The position numbers and the translations under genes are program-made. The notes beneath the pieces are model-generated. The model ran no database searches. It was given only the letters and a program-made list of their open reading frames with translations, and was not told the origin of the DNA. Positions 7,862 through 17,091 of a stretch of 46,616 nucleotides of DNA are shown here, piece by piece. Source of the stretch: JAKAWQ01 sp035503055 (GTDB lineage: Bacteria > Pseudomonadota > Alphaproteobacteria > Acetobacterales > Acetobacteraceae); NCBI GenBank assembly GCA_035503055.1, contig DATJTV010000341.1, forward strand, positions 1 to 46,616, written 5' to 3'. Position 1 is the stretch's first letter; each line of letters opens with the position of its first letter.

Positions 7862-7921
7862 CTTTTTTTGGCGTTCTTTGTTTTGGCGCTCTTTTTTGTT
7901 TTGGCGCTCTTTGTTTTGGCG
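7862..7921. repeat. T-rich tandem repeat of a 15-16-bp unit
   Basis: Three to four imperfect units of the type TTTTGGCGCTCTTTG form a T-rich island in an otherwise very GC-rich region, between the degenerate element and the aldolase-like gene. No gene is supported here. Confidence 0.7.
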
Positions 7922-7929
7922 GGCAACTT

Positions 7930-7961
7930 CATCCGATCGAATGATCCCATTCGATCGGATG
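7930..7961 (-). terminator. Perfect 14-bp hairpin after the aldolase-like operon
   Basis: CATCCGATCGAATG and its exact complement flank a 4-nt loop, about 40 bases beyond the end of the minus-strand operon. The stem could stop transcription or protect the 3' end; no T-run follows on the minus strand. Together with the T-rich repeat, this accounts for the gene-free stretch at 7653-8002. Confidence 0.45.
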
Positions 7962-8002
7962 ACGCCCTGGCGGATGACGCTGGCGGATGATGCCCTGGGC
8001 GG

Positions 8003-9097
8003 CTACTTGATCTTCCCGCGCGCGGCAACCGGCCAGATCGCCTCGACGATGCCGCCGCGCGTGCCCACGATCTCTTCGTGGAGATGCACCGTGGTGTCGG
8101 AATAACCGACGAGGAGCGTCACCTTGTCGCCGACCCGCGGCCGCTCGCTCGGCGCCTCCAGCTCGATCGTGGCATGCTCGGCGGACAGTTTGAGCCTCGA
8201 GAACGGCGGCAGCCCCAACGGTTCGGGCATCGCGGCGTCGCTGCTCAGCGCCTTGCGGCCGGCATCGAGAATGATCCGCGTCGGCGTCGGCCGGCTGGTC
8301 ACGCTCGCCAGCAGCGTGAGCCCGCACGCGAAATCGACATGGTAATGGTCGCGATAGTGAACGTCGCCGAAGATCCCCCCTCCGACCTGGACCTCCGTCA
8401 CGCCCGGCTGGCGCACGCAGTACGGGAAGGTGCCGGTGCCGCCGCAGCTGACGATCCCGACGCCGTGGCCGGCGGCACGGCACGCATCCGCGCTGGCGGT
8501 CAATTGCCGGATCCCCTCGGCGACCACGCGTTCCTTCTCGGCGGCGTCGGCGATGGTGGTGGCCTGGCTTTCCCAGGCAACCAATCCGGCAAAACGGAGG
8601 CCCGCGTGCCCGGCGATCGCGCCGGCGAGCCCGACCACCGGCCCGCCGGGCGCGACGCCGGCGCGGTTCATGCCGATATTGACCTCGATGGCCACGCGCT
8701 GCCGCCTGCCATGTGCCTCTGCCGCCGCGGCCAGCTCGGCGACATTGCCGGGATTGTCGACGGCAACGATCGCGTCCACCGAGCGCGGCAACTGCATGAG
8801 CCGGCGGATCTTCGCCGCGCCGACGATCTGGTTGGCGATCAGGATGTCGGACACGGCGGCGGCCATCACCTCGACCTCGCCGAGCTTCGCGCAGGTAATG
8901 CCGATCGCGCCCGCCGCGAGCTCCCGGCGGACGATCTCGATGGTCTTGTTGCCCTTGGTGTGCGGCCGCCAGTTCACGCCGCGCTCGCGGCAGGCCCCGG
9001 CGATGACGGCGATGTTCGCCGCCATGACGTCGAGATCGACCATCAATGCCGGCGTGTCCAGCGCCGCGATCGGCTCGCCGATGAGGCTGCCCGTCAT
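8003..9097 (-). CDS. PLP-dependent D-threonine aldolase / D-serine dehydratase-like enzyme (DSD1 family)
   Basis: The 364-residue protein has an alanine-racemase-type N-terminal barrel with the PLP lysine in RPHTKGNK (about residue 44), then a C-terminal D-serine-dehydratase-like domain with metal-ligand candidates around SDTTVHLHEE. Family members include D-threonine aldolase, 3-hydroxy-D-aspartate aldolase and BhcC, which split beta-hydroxy-D-amino acids to glycine and an aldehyde, or D-serine dehydratases. The ATG at 9097 follows GGAGAG at five bases. It is the last gene of an uptake/catabolic operon, so an aldolase or dehydratase acting on an imported hydroxyamino acid is likely. Which reaction it does is not certain. 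Confidence 0.8.
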   Translation of the reverse strand: MTGSLIGEPIAALDTPALMVDLDVMAANIAVIAGACRERGVNWRPHTKGNKTIEIVRRELAAGAIGITCAKLGEVEVMAAAVSDILIANQIVGAAKIRRLMQLPRSVDAIVAVDNPGNVAELAAAAEAHGRRQRVAIEVNIGMNRAGVAPGGPVVGLAGAIAGHAGLRFAGLVAWESQATTIADAAEKERVVAEGIRQLTASADACRAAGHGVGIVSCGGTGTFPYCVRQPGVTEVQVGGGIFGDVHYRDHYHVDFACGLTLLASVTSRPTPTRIILDAGRKALSSDAAMPEPLGLPPFSRLKLSAEHATIELEAPSERPRVGDKVTLLVGYSDTTVHLHEEIVGTRGGIVEAIWPVAARGKIK

Positions 9098-9272
9098 CGT
9101 TCTCTCCTTTCTCGTGGAAAAGCCCGCCTTTCTCGTGCAAAGGCCGGGTGCAAAGGCCGTGGTCAACGCAGGCAGCCCGGCCGGCCAATCAGCGCATTCT
9201 CGATCGGCCCCTGAGGGCCGATCGCGAAGGGCGCATCCCTCGGTCCCGATCCGGCGCCCTCTGCCGGGCAAA

Positions 9273-10067
9273 CTATGTCCTGATGCCGGCAAACAGCAGC
9301 CCGCCATCGACCACGACAAGGCTTCCGGTCATGTAGCGGGCATCCTCGGAGACCAGGAAGGCCACCACGTCCGCGATTTCCTCGGGCTCGGCCAGCCGCC
9401 CGAACGGGATTCGCCGCTCCCGCTCGATCCGCGCGTCGCCGTCCAGCATTCCCTTGATGATCCCGGCCGCAACCGTCCCGGGCAGGATCGCGTTGACGCG
9501 AACCCCGCGCGGCGCGAGCTCGAACGCCATCACCCGGGTCAACGCCTCGAGCGCCGCCTTGCTGGTCGCGTAGGCAGCCTGCTCGCTGTGGGCGATATGC
9601 GCGGCCACCGAGCCCATGTTCACGACGCTGCCTCGCCCGGCTCGCACCATGACGCGGCAGACCTCTTGCGCAACGACGAACGCGCCGGTGACGTTCACCG
9701 CCAGAACATCGTTCCAGGCCTCGTCGCTCAGCTCGAGGAACGGCGCCCGGCGGCCGATGCCCGCATTGTTCACCAGGATGCTCACCCCGCCATGGGCTTC
9801 CACCACGCCGGAAACGGCCGCTTGAACCTCGTCGCGCCGCGTCACGTCGCAATGCACGAGCTCGGCGCGGCGGCCGGCCTGCCCGAGTTCCCCGGCAATG
9901 GTCTCCGCTGCCCGCTTGTCCTTGTCGAAGATGATCACGGCCGCTCCGTCGGCCGCCAGGCGCCGTGCGATCGCGCTCCCGATCCCTCCACCACCTCCGG
10001 TAACGATCGCCACCTCTCTTCCCAGTCGCCCTTCGACCCGCTCGTCAGTCATCACGCCGTCCGCCAT
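9273..10067 (-). CDS. Short-chain dehydrogenase/reductase (SDR)
   Basis: The 264-residue protein is a classical SDR: cofactor motif TGGGGGIG near residue 23, Asp at the end of strand two (IIFDKDK), NNAG, the Ser-Tyr-Lys triad (MGSVAAH, then AAYATSK) and a C-terminal VDGG. The acidic residue after strand two favours NAD over NADP. It sits between the aldolase-like and lactonase genes of the operon, so it probably oxidises a hydroxyl group of the imported substrate. An ATG five codons in is an alternative start. Confidence 0.85.
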   Translation of the reverse strand: MADGVMTDERVEGRLGREVAIVTGGGGGIGSAIARRLAADGAAVIIFDKDKRAAETIAGELGQAGRRAELVHCDVTRRDEVQAAVSGVVEAHGGVSILVNNAGIGRRAPFLELSDEAWNDVLAVNVTGAFVVAQEVCRVMVRAGRGSVVNMGSVAAHIAHSEQAAYATSKAALEALTRVMAFELAPRGVRVNAILPGTVAAGIIKGMLDGDARIERERRIPFGRLAEPEEIADVVAFLVSEDARYMTGSLVVVDGGLLFAGIRT

Positions 10068-10112
10068 TCAGTGACACCTGGAGACCCCTTCTCGACTCTT
10101 CCCAAAACATCA

Positions 10113-11006
10113 TCAGCTCGCGAACAGAAACGGGGCCCGCCCCGCCGGGCCCGGCCGGCACACGAACACTCCGCCGGCCGTGGGCTGCGCCGCCGCTTCG
10201 GCCGCGCTCAAACGATGGCGCGCCGTCGTGACGTAGAGGTCCCGCAGGTCCTCTCCGCCGAATGCGCAGCTCGTGACAAGCGTCACCGGCACCGCCACCT
10301 CCATGTCGATTTCGCCCGCGGGGCTGTAGCGGCGCACTTTGCCCGCGCCGAACAGCGCCACCCAGACATACCCTTCCGCATCCACCATCATGCCGTCAGG
10401 CAAGCCATCCGCTCGCGGGATCGCAACGAACAGCCGGCGATTGCTCAATTGACCCGCCTCGGCATCGAAATCGAAGACATCGATGCGCTGGGTCGCGCTG
10501 TCGACATAGTACATCCGACGATTGTCGCCCGACCAGTCAAGCCCGTTGGAGATCGTCAGGCCGCGCAGGTGAGCCGACGCCTCCAGCTCACCCTTCACGC
10601 GCCGGACGCAATAGAGCGTGCCGGCTCCCGGCGTGTGATCGACGGCCATGCTCCCGGCCCAGAAGCGCCCCCGGCAATCGCACTTGCCGTCGTTCATCCG
10701 GTTTCCCGCGATATCCATTTCCACCGCGACGAACGCGCTCATTCCGTCGCGAGAATCCGGGAGCAGGCCAAACCCGTCCCGCATTGCCGCGACCAGCCCA
10801 CCGTCCAGGCAGAGACCGACCGAACCAACCGGCTGGCCCGCCTGCCGCGTGGCCACCGCGCCGGACTTCGGATCGAGCGCGTGGATCAGGCCGGCCGCGA
10901 CGTCCACCCAGATCAGGCGCTGCCGCCTCTCGTCCCAGACCGGACCTTCTCCGATCATCGAGCGCGCGTCGACGATCAGCTCCGCAGCCACTGTACGCCA
11001 ACCCAT
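10113..11006 (-). CDS. SMP-30/gluconolactonase/LRE family protein
   Basis: The 297-residue protein matches the six-bladed SMP-30 propeller, with metal-ligand positions visible as Glu in IGEGPVW (about residue 19), Asn in RMNDGKCD, Asn in ISNGLDWS and Asp in PDGMMVD. Such enzymes hydrolyse sugar-acid lactones using a divalent metal. It follows the ABC ATPase gene by 21 bases. A lactonase beside an SDR suggests a sugar-like or polyhydroxylated part of the substrate is oxidised to a lactone and opened. Confidence 0.85.
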   Translation of the reverse strand: MGWRTVAAELIVDARSMIGEGPVWDERRQRLIWVDVAAGLIHALDPKSGAVATRQAGQPVGSVGLCLDGGLVAAMRDGFGLLPDSRDGMSAFVAVEMDIAGNRMNDGKCDCRGRFWAGSMAVDHTPGAGTLYCVRRVKGELEASAHLRGLTISNGLDWSGDNRRMYYVDSATQRIDVFDFDAEAGQLSNRRLFVAIPRADGLPDGMMVDAEGYVWVALFGAGKVRRYSPAGEIDMEVAVPVTLVTSCAFGGEDLRDLYVTTARHRLSAAEAAAQPTAGGVFVCRPGPAGRAPFLFAS

Positions 11007-11027
11007 GTCGGTATCTCGCGTTCCTGC

Positions 11028-13202
11028 CTAGACCTGTTGCACCGCCGCGCCCGATCCCAGCGGCTCCAACGCCCCGCCGTCGCCCGCGCTCGAGCCGCCT
11101 GCGATCCCGGGAAAGTGACAGGCAACCGTTCTTCCACCGGCCTCGCGTCGCGGCTCGGGCGTCAGCTCCGCGCAGATCGCGGCGGCGTGCGGACATCGCG
11201 TCCTGAAACGGCAGCCGCTGGGCGGGGAAACCGGCGAGGGCGGCTCGCCGCGCAAAATGATCCGCCGCCGGCCGAGGGTTTGCCCGACACCGGGCACGGA
11301 GGACAACAGCGCCGCGGTGTAGGGGTGCAGGGGATTCCCGCAAACCTCCTCGCTGGGCCCGTATTCGACCACCTTGCCGAGAAACATGATCGCCACGTGC
11401 GAACAGAGATGGCGAACGATCCGCAGGTCATGGCTGATGAAAATCAGGGTCAGCGCGGAGTGTCGCCGGAGGTCCAGGAACAGGTTGAGCACCTGCGCCT
11501 GGATCGACACGTCCAGCGAAGAAATCGGCTCGTCGGCGACGATGAGCTCCGGGTTGATGGTGATCGCGCGCGCAATCCCCACCCGTTGCCTCTGCCCGCC
11601 CGAAAGCTCGTGCGGCAGCTGCTCGGCCAGATGCGCCCCCAGCCCGACGATCTCGAGCACCTCGCTCACGCGGCGTTTGCATTCCGCAACCGAAACGCCA
11701 TGCGCGATCAACGGCTCGGCGACCAGGCGGCGCACGGTGAGACGCGGGTTGAGAGAGCCGTACGGGTCTTGAAAGATCGGCTGAACACGGAGGCGGAGCC
11801 GGCGGAGCTCCTCTCCCTGCACATGGGTCACGTCGCGTCCACGGAACAGGATGCGGCCGCTGTCCACGTCCGTCAGCCGCAGCAGGCAGCTGGCAAGCGT
11901 CGATTTCCCGCAGCCCGTTTCGCCGGCGATGCCGACCGTCTCGCCCCGCCTCACGGTGATCGATACGTCGTCGAGCGCATGGATCTGCAGCGGCCGCATG
12001 AAAGGCCAGGCCGCCGGAGCGCGATAATGACGGGTGATGGATTCGACGCGGAGAAGCTCCTCCGGCGGCTCCCCTTCGGCGGCAGGAAAGCCGGGCGCAA
12101 CCGGCTCCGGAGAAGCGGTCCGCGCCGTTGCCTGATAAGAGCCGGGCGCCTGATAACAGCCGGGCGCCGGATAAGAGCCGGGCGCCTGATAAGAGCCGGG
12201 CGCCGGATGAGAGCCGGGTCCGTCGGCGAATTTCGCCGCCACCCAGCACGCCACCTGCCCTTCGTTGCGCGGCGTCAGCTCCGGCTCGCTCGCGCGGCAG
12301 ATGTCCGTCACATAGCGGCACCTCGGGCTGAACTTGCATCCCGCCGGCAGCGCCCCGGGGCGCGGCGGCTCGCCCGGAATTGCCTTGAACCGGCTGCCGT
12401 GCTGCATCGCCGATGTCGGCATCGATTCGAGCAGCGCCTGAGTGTAGGGATGCGCGGGGTCTTGCAGGATCGCCCGCGCCGATCCGATCTCGACGATCCG
12501 GCCCGCATACATGACGGCGATCCGATCGCAGATCTCGCTCACCACGCCGAGGTCATGCGTGACGAGGATCAGCGCGACGCCCGTCTCCCGATTGAGCCGG
12601 CTCAGGATCTCGATGATCTGCGCCTGCACCGTCGCATCGAGCGCCGTTGTCGGCTCGTCGGCGATGACCAGCGGCGGAGAGGCAATGAGCGCCGTGCCGA
12701 TCATTGCCCGCTGGCGCATCCCGCCGGAGAATTCGTGCGGATAGCCGCGGATCAACCGCCCCGGATCAGGCAGGCCCAGGCTCCGCAGCATCTCCGCCGC
12801 CTTGCCGTCGGCATGCGAGCGATCGAGGAGGCGATGCAGCAAAAGCGGCTCGCGGACCTGTTTGCCGATGCGCATGATCGGATTGAGCGAGGCGAGGGAG
12901 TCCTGCACGACGAGGCTGATATCGTTGCCCCGGATCGCGGCCAGCCGTCGCGGCGAGGCCGGGATCAGGTCCTCGCCCTTGAAGCGGACGCTGCCTTGGG
13001 TGATGCGCGCGGCGGCGGGAAGAAGACGCACGATCGCCGAGGTGGTGAGCGTCTTGCCCGAACCGGACTCGCCCACCAGGCCGATCGCCTTGCCGCGATC
13101 GAGGCTGAACGAGACGCCGCGGACAACCTCGCAGAGACCCCCGACGGCGCGTACGGCGACGTGCAGGTCCTCCACCTGGAGCAGGGGGTCCGTCTCCGCC
13201 AT
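11028..13202 (-). CDS. Fused double ATPase of a peptide/opine-type ABC importer (DppD-DppF fusion)
   Basis: The 724-residue protein holds two complete ABC domains. The first has Walker A GESGSGKT (about residues 44-51), a divergent signature FSGGM and Walker B VIADEP. The second has GETGCGKST, LSGGQRQR and IVADEP. Each ends with the Cys-containing oligopeptide C-terminal domain, as in DppD/OppD. The linker at about residues 328-357 is a run of Pro/Ala/Gly/Ser/Tyr repeats from an 18-bp tandem repeat. GsiA is a known fusion of the same kind. It should power import by the neighbouring permeases, for a peptide, opine or amino-acid conjugate. Confidence 0.9.
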   Translation of the reverse strand: MAETDPLLQVEDLHVAVRAVGGLCEVVRGVSFSLDRGKAIGLVGESGSGKTLTTSAIVRLLPAAARITQGSVRFKGEDLIPASPRRLAAIRGNDISLVVQDSLASLNPIMRIGKQVREPLLLHRLLDRSHADGKAAEMLRSLGLPDPGRLIRGYPHEFSGGMRQRAMIGTALIASPPLVIADEPTTALDATVQAQIIEILSRLNRETGVALILVTHDLGVVSEICDRIAVMYAGRIVEIGSARAILQDPAHPYTQALLESMPTSAMQHGSRFKAIPGEPPRPGALPAGCKFSPRCRYVTDICRASEPELTPRNEGQVACWVAAKFADGPGSHPAPGSYQAPGSYPAPGCYQAPGSYQATARTASPEPVAPGFPAAEGEPPEELLRVESITRHYRAPAAWPFMRPLQIHALDDVSITVRRGETVGIAGETGCGKSTLASCLLRLTDVDSGRILFRGRDVTHVQGEELRRLRLRVQPIFQDPYGSLNPRLTVRRLVAEPLIAHGVSVAECKRRVSEVLEIVGLGAHLAEQLPHELSGGQRQRVGIARAITINPELIVADEPISSLDVSIQAQVLNLFLDLRRHSALTLIFISHDLRIVRHLCSHVAIMFLGKVVEYGPSEEVCGNPLHPYTAALLSSVPGVGQTLGRRRIILRGEPPSPVSPPSGCRFRTRCPHAAAICAELTPEPRREAGGRTVACHFPGIAGGSSAGDGGALEPLGSGAAVQQV
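12131..12220. repeat. 18-bp tandem repeat, 5 units, in the ABC ATPase linker
   Basis: Five units of the type CCTGATAAGAGCCGGGCG lie in frame and encode six-residue Pro-Gly-Ser-Tyr-type units joining the two ATPase domains. Variation among units is limited to a few bases, so copy number is likely to differ between strains. Confidence 0.85.
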
Positions 13203-13217
13203 TCGGCCGCGCTCCCC

Positions 13218-14105
13218 TCAGCGGCGGCCGCGGACCCAGGGGTCGAGCGCGTCGCGCACCGAATCCCCCAGGAGGTTGAACGCAAAGACGACGAGCAGGA
13301 TCGCCAGGCCCGGGAACGTCGCCACCCACCATTGGTCCATGACTTCCACGCCGTTCGCCACCATCGAGCCCCATTCGGGCGCGGGCGGCCGCTCGCCCAG
13401 GCCCAGGAAGCTCAGGATCGAGAAGCTCAGAATCGCCCGCCCGACATCGACCGCGGCCATCACCAGCAGCGCCGGGAGCACGTTCGGGAGAATCACGCGG
13501 AACAGCACCGCAGGCGGCGACCGGCCCGCCGCCCTGGCGGCGACGACATAGTCCTTTTCCCTGAGCTCGAGGATCATCCCGCGGCACACCCGCACGTACG
13601 CCGGCCACCAGACCGCGCTCAAGGCGATGATGCCGTTCACCAGGCTCGCGCCCAGCGCCGCCGAGACGGCCATGGCGAGCACCAGCACCGGGAAAGCCAG
13701 CACGACATCGGTGATCCGCATCACGACTTCGTCGATGACGCGTCCGCCGGAGCCGGCGAGCGCGCCGAGCGCGGTCCCGAACGTCGCTCCGAACAGCACG
13801 ACGACGATCGCCGCCGGCACCGATGTCCGGCCGCCATAGAGGACCCGCGAGAAGACGTCGCGGCCGAGCTGGTCGGTCCCGAAAGGATGAGCCCAGCTCG
13901 GCGGAAGCAGGCGGTTGACGACGTCCTGGGCGTCGGGGCCGACGGACGTCAGGAGGCCGGCGCCAAGGATCGCCGCGGCCACCAGCACGATCGTGAGAAC
14001 GCTGACGACGAGCTCCGGATCCCGCAGCGCGGCCTTCGCCGCCCGCTGCAAGGCCCGCCGGCCCGCCGATCGGCCGAGTTCCGTCGCAACCGACTGGCCC
14101 ATCAT
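13218..14105 (-). CDS. ABC importer permease, DppC/OppC type
   Basis: The 295-residue inner-membrane protein has an N-terminal segment, the HPFGTDQLGRDVFSR signature of DppC-type permeases, and about five further membrane segments with the EAA-like loop (ARAAGRSPPAVLFRVILPN). Its ATG overlaps the stop of the DppB-type gene in an ATGA arrangement, so the two permeases should be made in equal amounts. It works with the fused ATPase and the solute-binding protein. Confidence 0.9.
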   Translation of the reverse strand: MMGQSVATELGRSAGRRALQRAAKAALRDPELVVSVLTIVLVAAAILGAGLLTSVGPDAQDVVNRLLPPSWAHPFGTDQLGRDVFSRVLYGGRTSVPAAIVVVLFGATFGTALGALAGSGGRVIDEVVMRITDVVLAFPVLVLAMAVSAALGASLVNGIIALSAVWWPAYVRVCRGMILELREKDYVVAARAAGRSPPAVLFRVILPNVLPALLVMAAVDVGRAILSFSILSFLGLGERPPAPEWGSMVANGVEVMDQWWVATFPGLAILLVVFAFNLLGDSVRDALDPWVRGRR

Positions 14106-15133
14106 CGGCGTCCCAGGCTCATCGCCGTGCGGATGCGCGGATCGAGCACGGCATAGATCACGTCCACGCCGAGATTGACCAGCGTGTAGATCAGGCCAAA
14201 GACCAGGGTGATGCCGATGATCGCCGGAAAGTCGGCATAGGTCGCTGCCGAGTAGGCGTAATGCCCGATCCCGGGCCAGGAGAACAGCGTCTCGATCAGG
14301 ATCACCCCGGTGAGGAGGTCGCCGTACACCAGGCCGATGATCGTGACCACCGGGATCAGGGCATTCGGCGCGGCATGCCGCAGGATCGTGTAGGCCTCGC
14401 TCGCCCCCTTGCTCCGCGCGGTATGGAGAAATCCCTGCGGCAGCACGGAAAGCATGCTGGCGCGCGTCATTCTGGTCAGCGTTCCGCTGCTCCAGCAGGC
14501 CAGGATCAGCGACGGCAGCATGAGGTGCGCGAGCGCGCTCCAGAATGTGCGCCAGTGCCCGGTCAGCAGGCTATCGACGGTGTAGAGGCCGGTGATCGTC
14601 GGCGGCGGGCTCAGGTCCGGGCTCAGTCGGCCCGGTCCGGGAACGATCCCCAGACGGAAATAGAACAGCTCCAGCGCCGCGAGCGCCAGCCAGAAAATGG
14701 GCATGGCCACGCCGATCAGCGTCAGCACGCGGATGAGAAAATCGATGACGGTCCCGCGCTTGATCGCCGCAAGCACGCCTAAGGGAACGGCAATGAGCGC
14801 GCTCAGAATGACGGTGAACGTCGCCAGCTCGATCGTCGCCGGCATATAGGAGATGAGGTCCTCGGCAACCGGCCGGTGCGTATAGATCGACTCGCCGAGA
14901 TCGCCGTGAACCAGGTTCTTCAGATAGAAGACGTACTGGGTGAGGAGCGGCTTATCGAGGCCCCACCGCGCCCGATAGGCGGCGACGATCTTGGGATGGT
15001 CCGCGGCCTGCTGGCCAAGCGCCGCGACCACCGGATCGGTCGGAATGGCGCGGCTCACCATGAAGGTGATGAAGGTGATGCCGACGAGGATCGGAACCAG
15101 CAGCGCGAGCCGGCGAAGGATGTAGGCTGTCAC
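14102..15133 (-). CDS. ABC importer permease, DppB/OppB type
   Basis: The 343-residue protein starts with the DppB-typical TAYILRRLALLVPILVGITFITF segment pattern and has about six membrane segments, the EAA-like loop (ARSKGASEAYTILRHAAPN) and the C-terminal block ending in DPRIR. The GTG at 15133 lies eight bases after GGAGGGAG; longer frames upstream are not protein-like. It forms the channel together with the DppC-type permease. Confidence 0.9.
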   Translation of the reverse strand: MTAYILRRLALLVPILVGITFITFMVSRAIPTDPVVAALGQQAADHPKIVAAYRARWGLDKPLLTQYVFYLKNLVHGDLGESIYTHRPVAEDLISYMPATIELATFTVILSALIAVPLGVLAAIKRGTVIDFLIRVLTLIGVAMPIFWLALAALELFYFRLGIVPGPGRLSPDLSPPPTITGLYTVDSLLTGHWRTFWSALAHLMLPSLILACWSSGTLTRMTRASMLSVLPQGFLHTARSKGASEAYTILRHAAPNALIPVVTIIGLVYGDLLTGVILIETLFSWPGIGHYAYSAATYADFPAIIGITLVFGLIYTLVNLGVDVIYAVLDPRIRTAMSLGRR

Positions 15134-15335
15134 TGCGGCAACTCCCTCCGTGCGGCAGCCGCCTGACCATGGCGCAGGCTGCCGGCGGGCGGCTCTCCGC
15201 CCGGCCACGGCGCATCCGGGAGCAACCCGCAAGGAGGCGCCGGGCGATCCGGCGCCGGCGCGACGCCGATGCCGCGAGCCTCGCCGGGCCCTCCTTGCGT
15301 GATGCCCATCCGCGGCATCGCCCCGGACCGGACGA

Positions 15336-17042
15336 TCAGACCAGCTCGACCGTGCCGACGTCGATGTACCAGACCGGGTTCGTCGACACCGATTTGATGA
15401 CGTCCGTGCGATAGCCGATCTGGATGAACGGCTCGAACAGCCAGGCGAAAGGCCCGTCCTGGTTCATCAGGCGTTGTGCCTGATAGCAGAGGTCGCGCTG
15501 CTTCTTCGGGTCCAGGGTGCTCGTCGCCTGTTTGCTGAGATCGGCGATTTTCGCCGCTGCCGCCGACTGGTTGGGGTACCAGAGCTGACGCGGCCCGGAG
15601 ACGTGGCCGCCGGGAGCGAAGACGGGCAGGACGTCGGTCCAGCCGACATAGTCGAGGCCCCATTCATGGATGAAGGCCTCCGCCTTGCCGGCCCGGATCT
15701 CGGTCAGCTCCTCCGTGGACGGGACCGGCCGCAGGTTTGCCGTGATTCCGACCTTGCTCAGGTTCTCCTGGACATAGGCGGCGATCAGGCTCGCCGGAAC
15801 ATTGTAGTAGAGCTGCTCGGACGCGTAGGTCAGGACCATCGAAAAGCCGTTGGGATAGCCGGCCGCCGCGAGGGCCGCCTTGGCGCGCGGCACGTCCTGG
15901 CGGATCCGCTCCTCGATCGGCAGGGCGTTCGGCAGTCCGGGCGGAAGGCAGGACGCGATCGGCCGCCCGCCGCCCTTATAGAGCTGCGCCATCCCGTCAT
16001 AGTCGATGGCGTATTTGACGGCCTCCCAGGTTTTCGGATTCTTGAGGGCGGGATTGAGATCGGCGTTGATCCCGAGCCAGACGGTCGCGAGCGACGGCAC
16101 GTCGAGGACGCCGATGTTCGGCCGCCCCTTGAGCGAGGCCGCGATGTCGGGAGAGAGGTTCATCGCGAAATGCGCGTCCCCGCGCACCAGGAGGTCGCGC
16201 TGCACCGTCGCCTCCTGGGTGAACCTGAAGATGACGCGATTGAACGGCGGCTGCTTCCCCCAGTAATGCGGATTGCGCGATATGCTCAGTTGCGAGCCGC
16301 GCTCCCAGGCATCCAGCACGAACGGGCCGCTCCCGGCGCTGTGCTGATCGAGCCAGGCGACGGCGGTATCCGTGGTCGCCGCGTCCGCGGCCGCGGTGCC
16401 GCCATGGGCCTTCACCACGGCCGCGTTCTCGATGCTCAGGAATGGCGAGGTCAGGAGGAACAGCCAATCGACATTGATGGCGCCGAGCTTGATCGTGACC
16501 TCGTGCTGGCCGGTCTTGGTGATCGACGCCACGCCGTTCTCGAACCAGGACGCCGGTCCTTTGAGATTCTTCTGGCGCAGATAGGAGAAGATCACGTCGT
16601 CGGCGCTCGCCGGCGTGCCGTCGGAGAACCTGATGTTCGGATTGAGCTTGAACACATAGGTCAATCCGTCGGCGCTGACGTCCCAGTCCGTCGCGAGGTC
16701 GGGCGCCACGCGCGTCACGTCGGAGCCCGGGAACGTCAGCAGCTGGTCATAGATCGCGCGGAGGAAGATGGGCACCGTCAGCTCGTCGGCGTCCTCGGGG
16801 TCCAGGGTGCGGGTGTCGCCCTCCTGAACCGCGACGATCAGGGTGTCGAGCGTCTTGGCTTGCGCGGCTTGAGCGCTGCCGGCCCCGGTCAGCGCCAGGG
16901 ACATCAGGCCCGACAGGCCGGTCGCGACCGCCGATCGCTGCAGGAAGTCGCGCCTGGACGATGCTGCGCCCAACGGGGAGTCCAGCGGGCCGCCGGGCAG
17001 GGCTCCCGGCAAGGAACCGGATGAGCGGGTCTCCTCAGTCAT
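15336..17042 (-). CDS. Tat-exported ABC solute-binding protein, family 5 (DppA/OppA type)
   Basis: The 568-residue protein carries a twin-arginine signal (SSRRDFLQRS at about residues 28-37, then a hydrophobic stretch ending AQA). The mature part follows the SBP family 5 fold: TLDPEDADE near its start, VAPDLATDWDVSADGLTYVFKL, and the C-terminal CYQAQRLMNQDGPFAWLF. It should bind the substrate in the periplasm and deliver it to the permeases. Tat export suggests folding in the cytoplasm. The ATG at 17042 follows GGGAGG at nine bases. Confidence 0.9.
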   Translation of the reverse strand: MTEETRSSGSLPGALPGGPLDSPLGAASSRRDFLQRSAVATGLSGLMSLALTGAGSAQAAQAKTLDTLIVAVQEGDTRTLDPEDADELTVPIFLRAIYDQLLTFPGSDVTRVAPDLATDWDVSADGLTYVFKLNPNIRFSDGTPASADDVIFSYLRQKNLKGPASWFENGVASITKTGQHEVTIKLGAINVDWLFLLTSPFLSIENAAVVKAHGGTAAADAATTDTAVAWLDQHSAGSGPFVLDAWERGSQLSISRNPHYWGKQPPFNRVIFRFTQEATVQRDLLVRGDAHFAMNLSPDIAASLKGRPNIGVLDVPSLATVWLGINADLNPALKNPKTWEAVKYAIDYDGMAQLYKGGGRPIASCLPPGLPNALPIEERIRQDVPRAKAALAAAGYPNGFSMVLTYASEQLYYNVPASLIAAYVQENLSKVGITANLRPVPSTEELTEIRAGKAEAFIHEWGLDYVGWTDVLPVFAPGGHVSGPRQLWYPNQSAAAAKIADLSKQATSTLDPKKQRDLCYQAQRLMNQDGPFAWLFEPFIQIGYRTDVIKSVSTNPVWYIDVGTVELV

Positions 17043-17091
17043 TTTTCTTACCTCCCTTCGGTTGCGAGCCGGTCGCCGGGCGGCGCCCGCC

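Noticed and set aside
7816..8028. Lys/Thr/Ala-rich minus-strand frame after the aldolase-like gene
   Set aside because: Its Lys-rich part is simply the translated T-rich tandem repeat and its end is the degenerate 106-bp element.
8430..14156. A 1900-codon open frame on the plus strand
   Set aside because: It lies antisense to seven clear genes with conserved motifs, and its translation is Arg/Pro/Ala/His-rich without any domain. Long antisense frames are common at this GC content.
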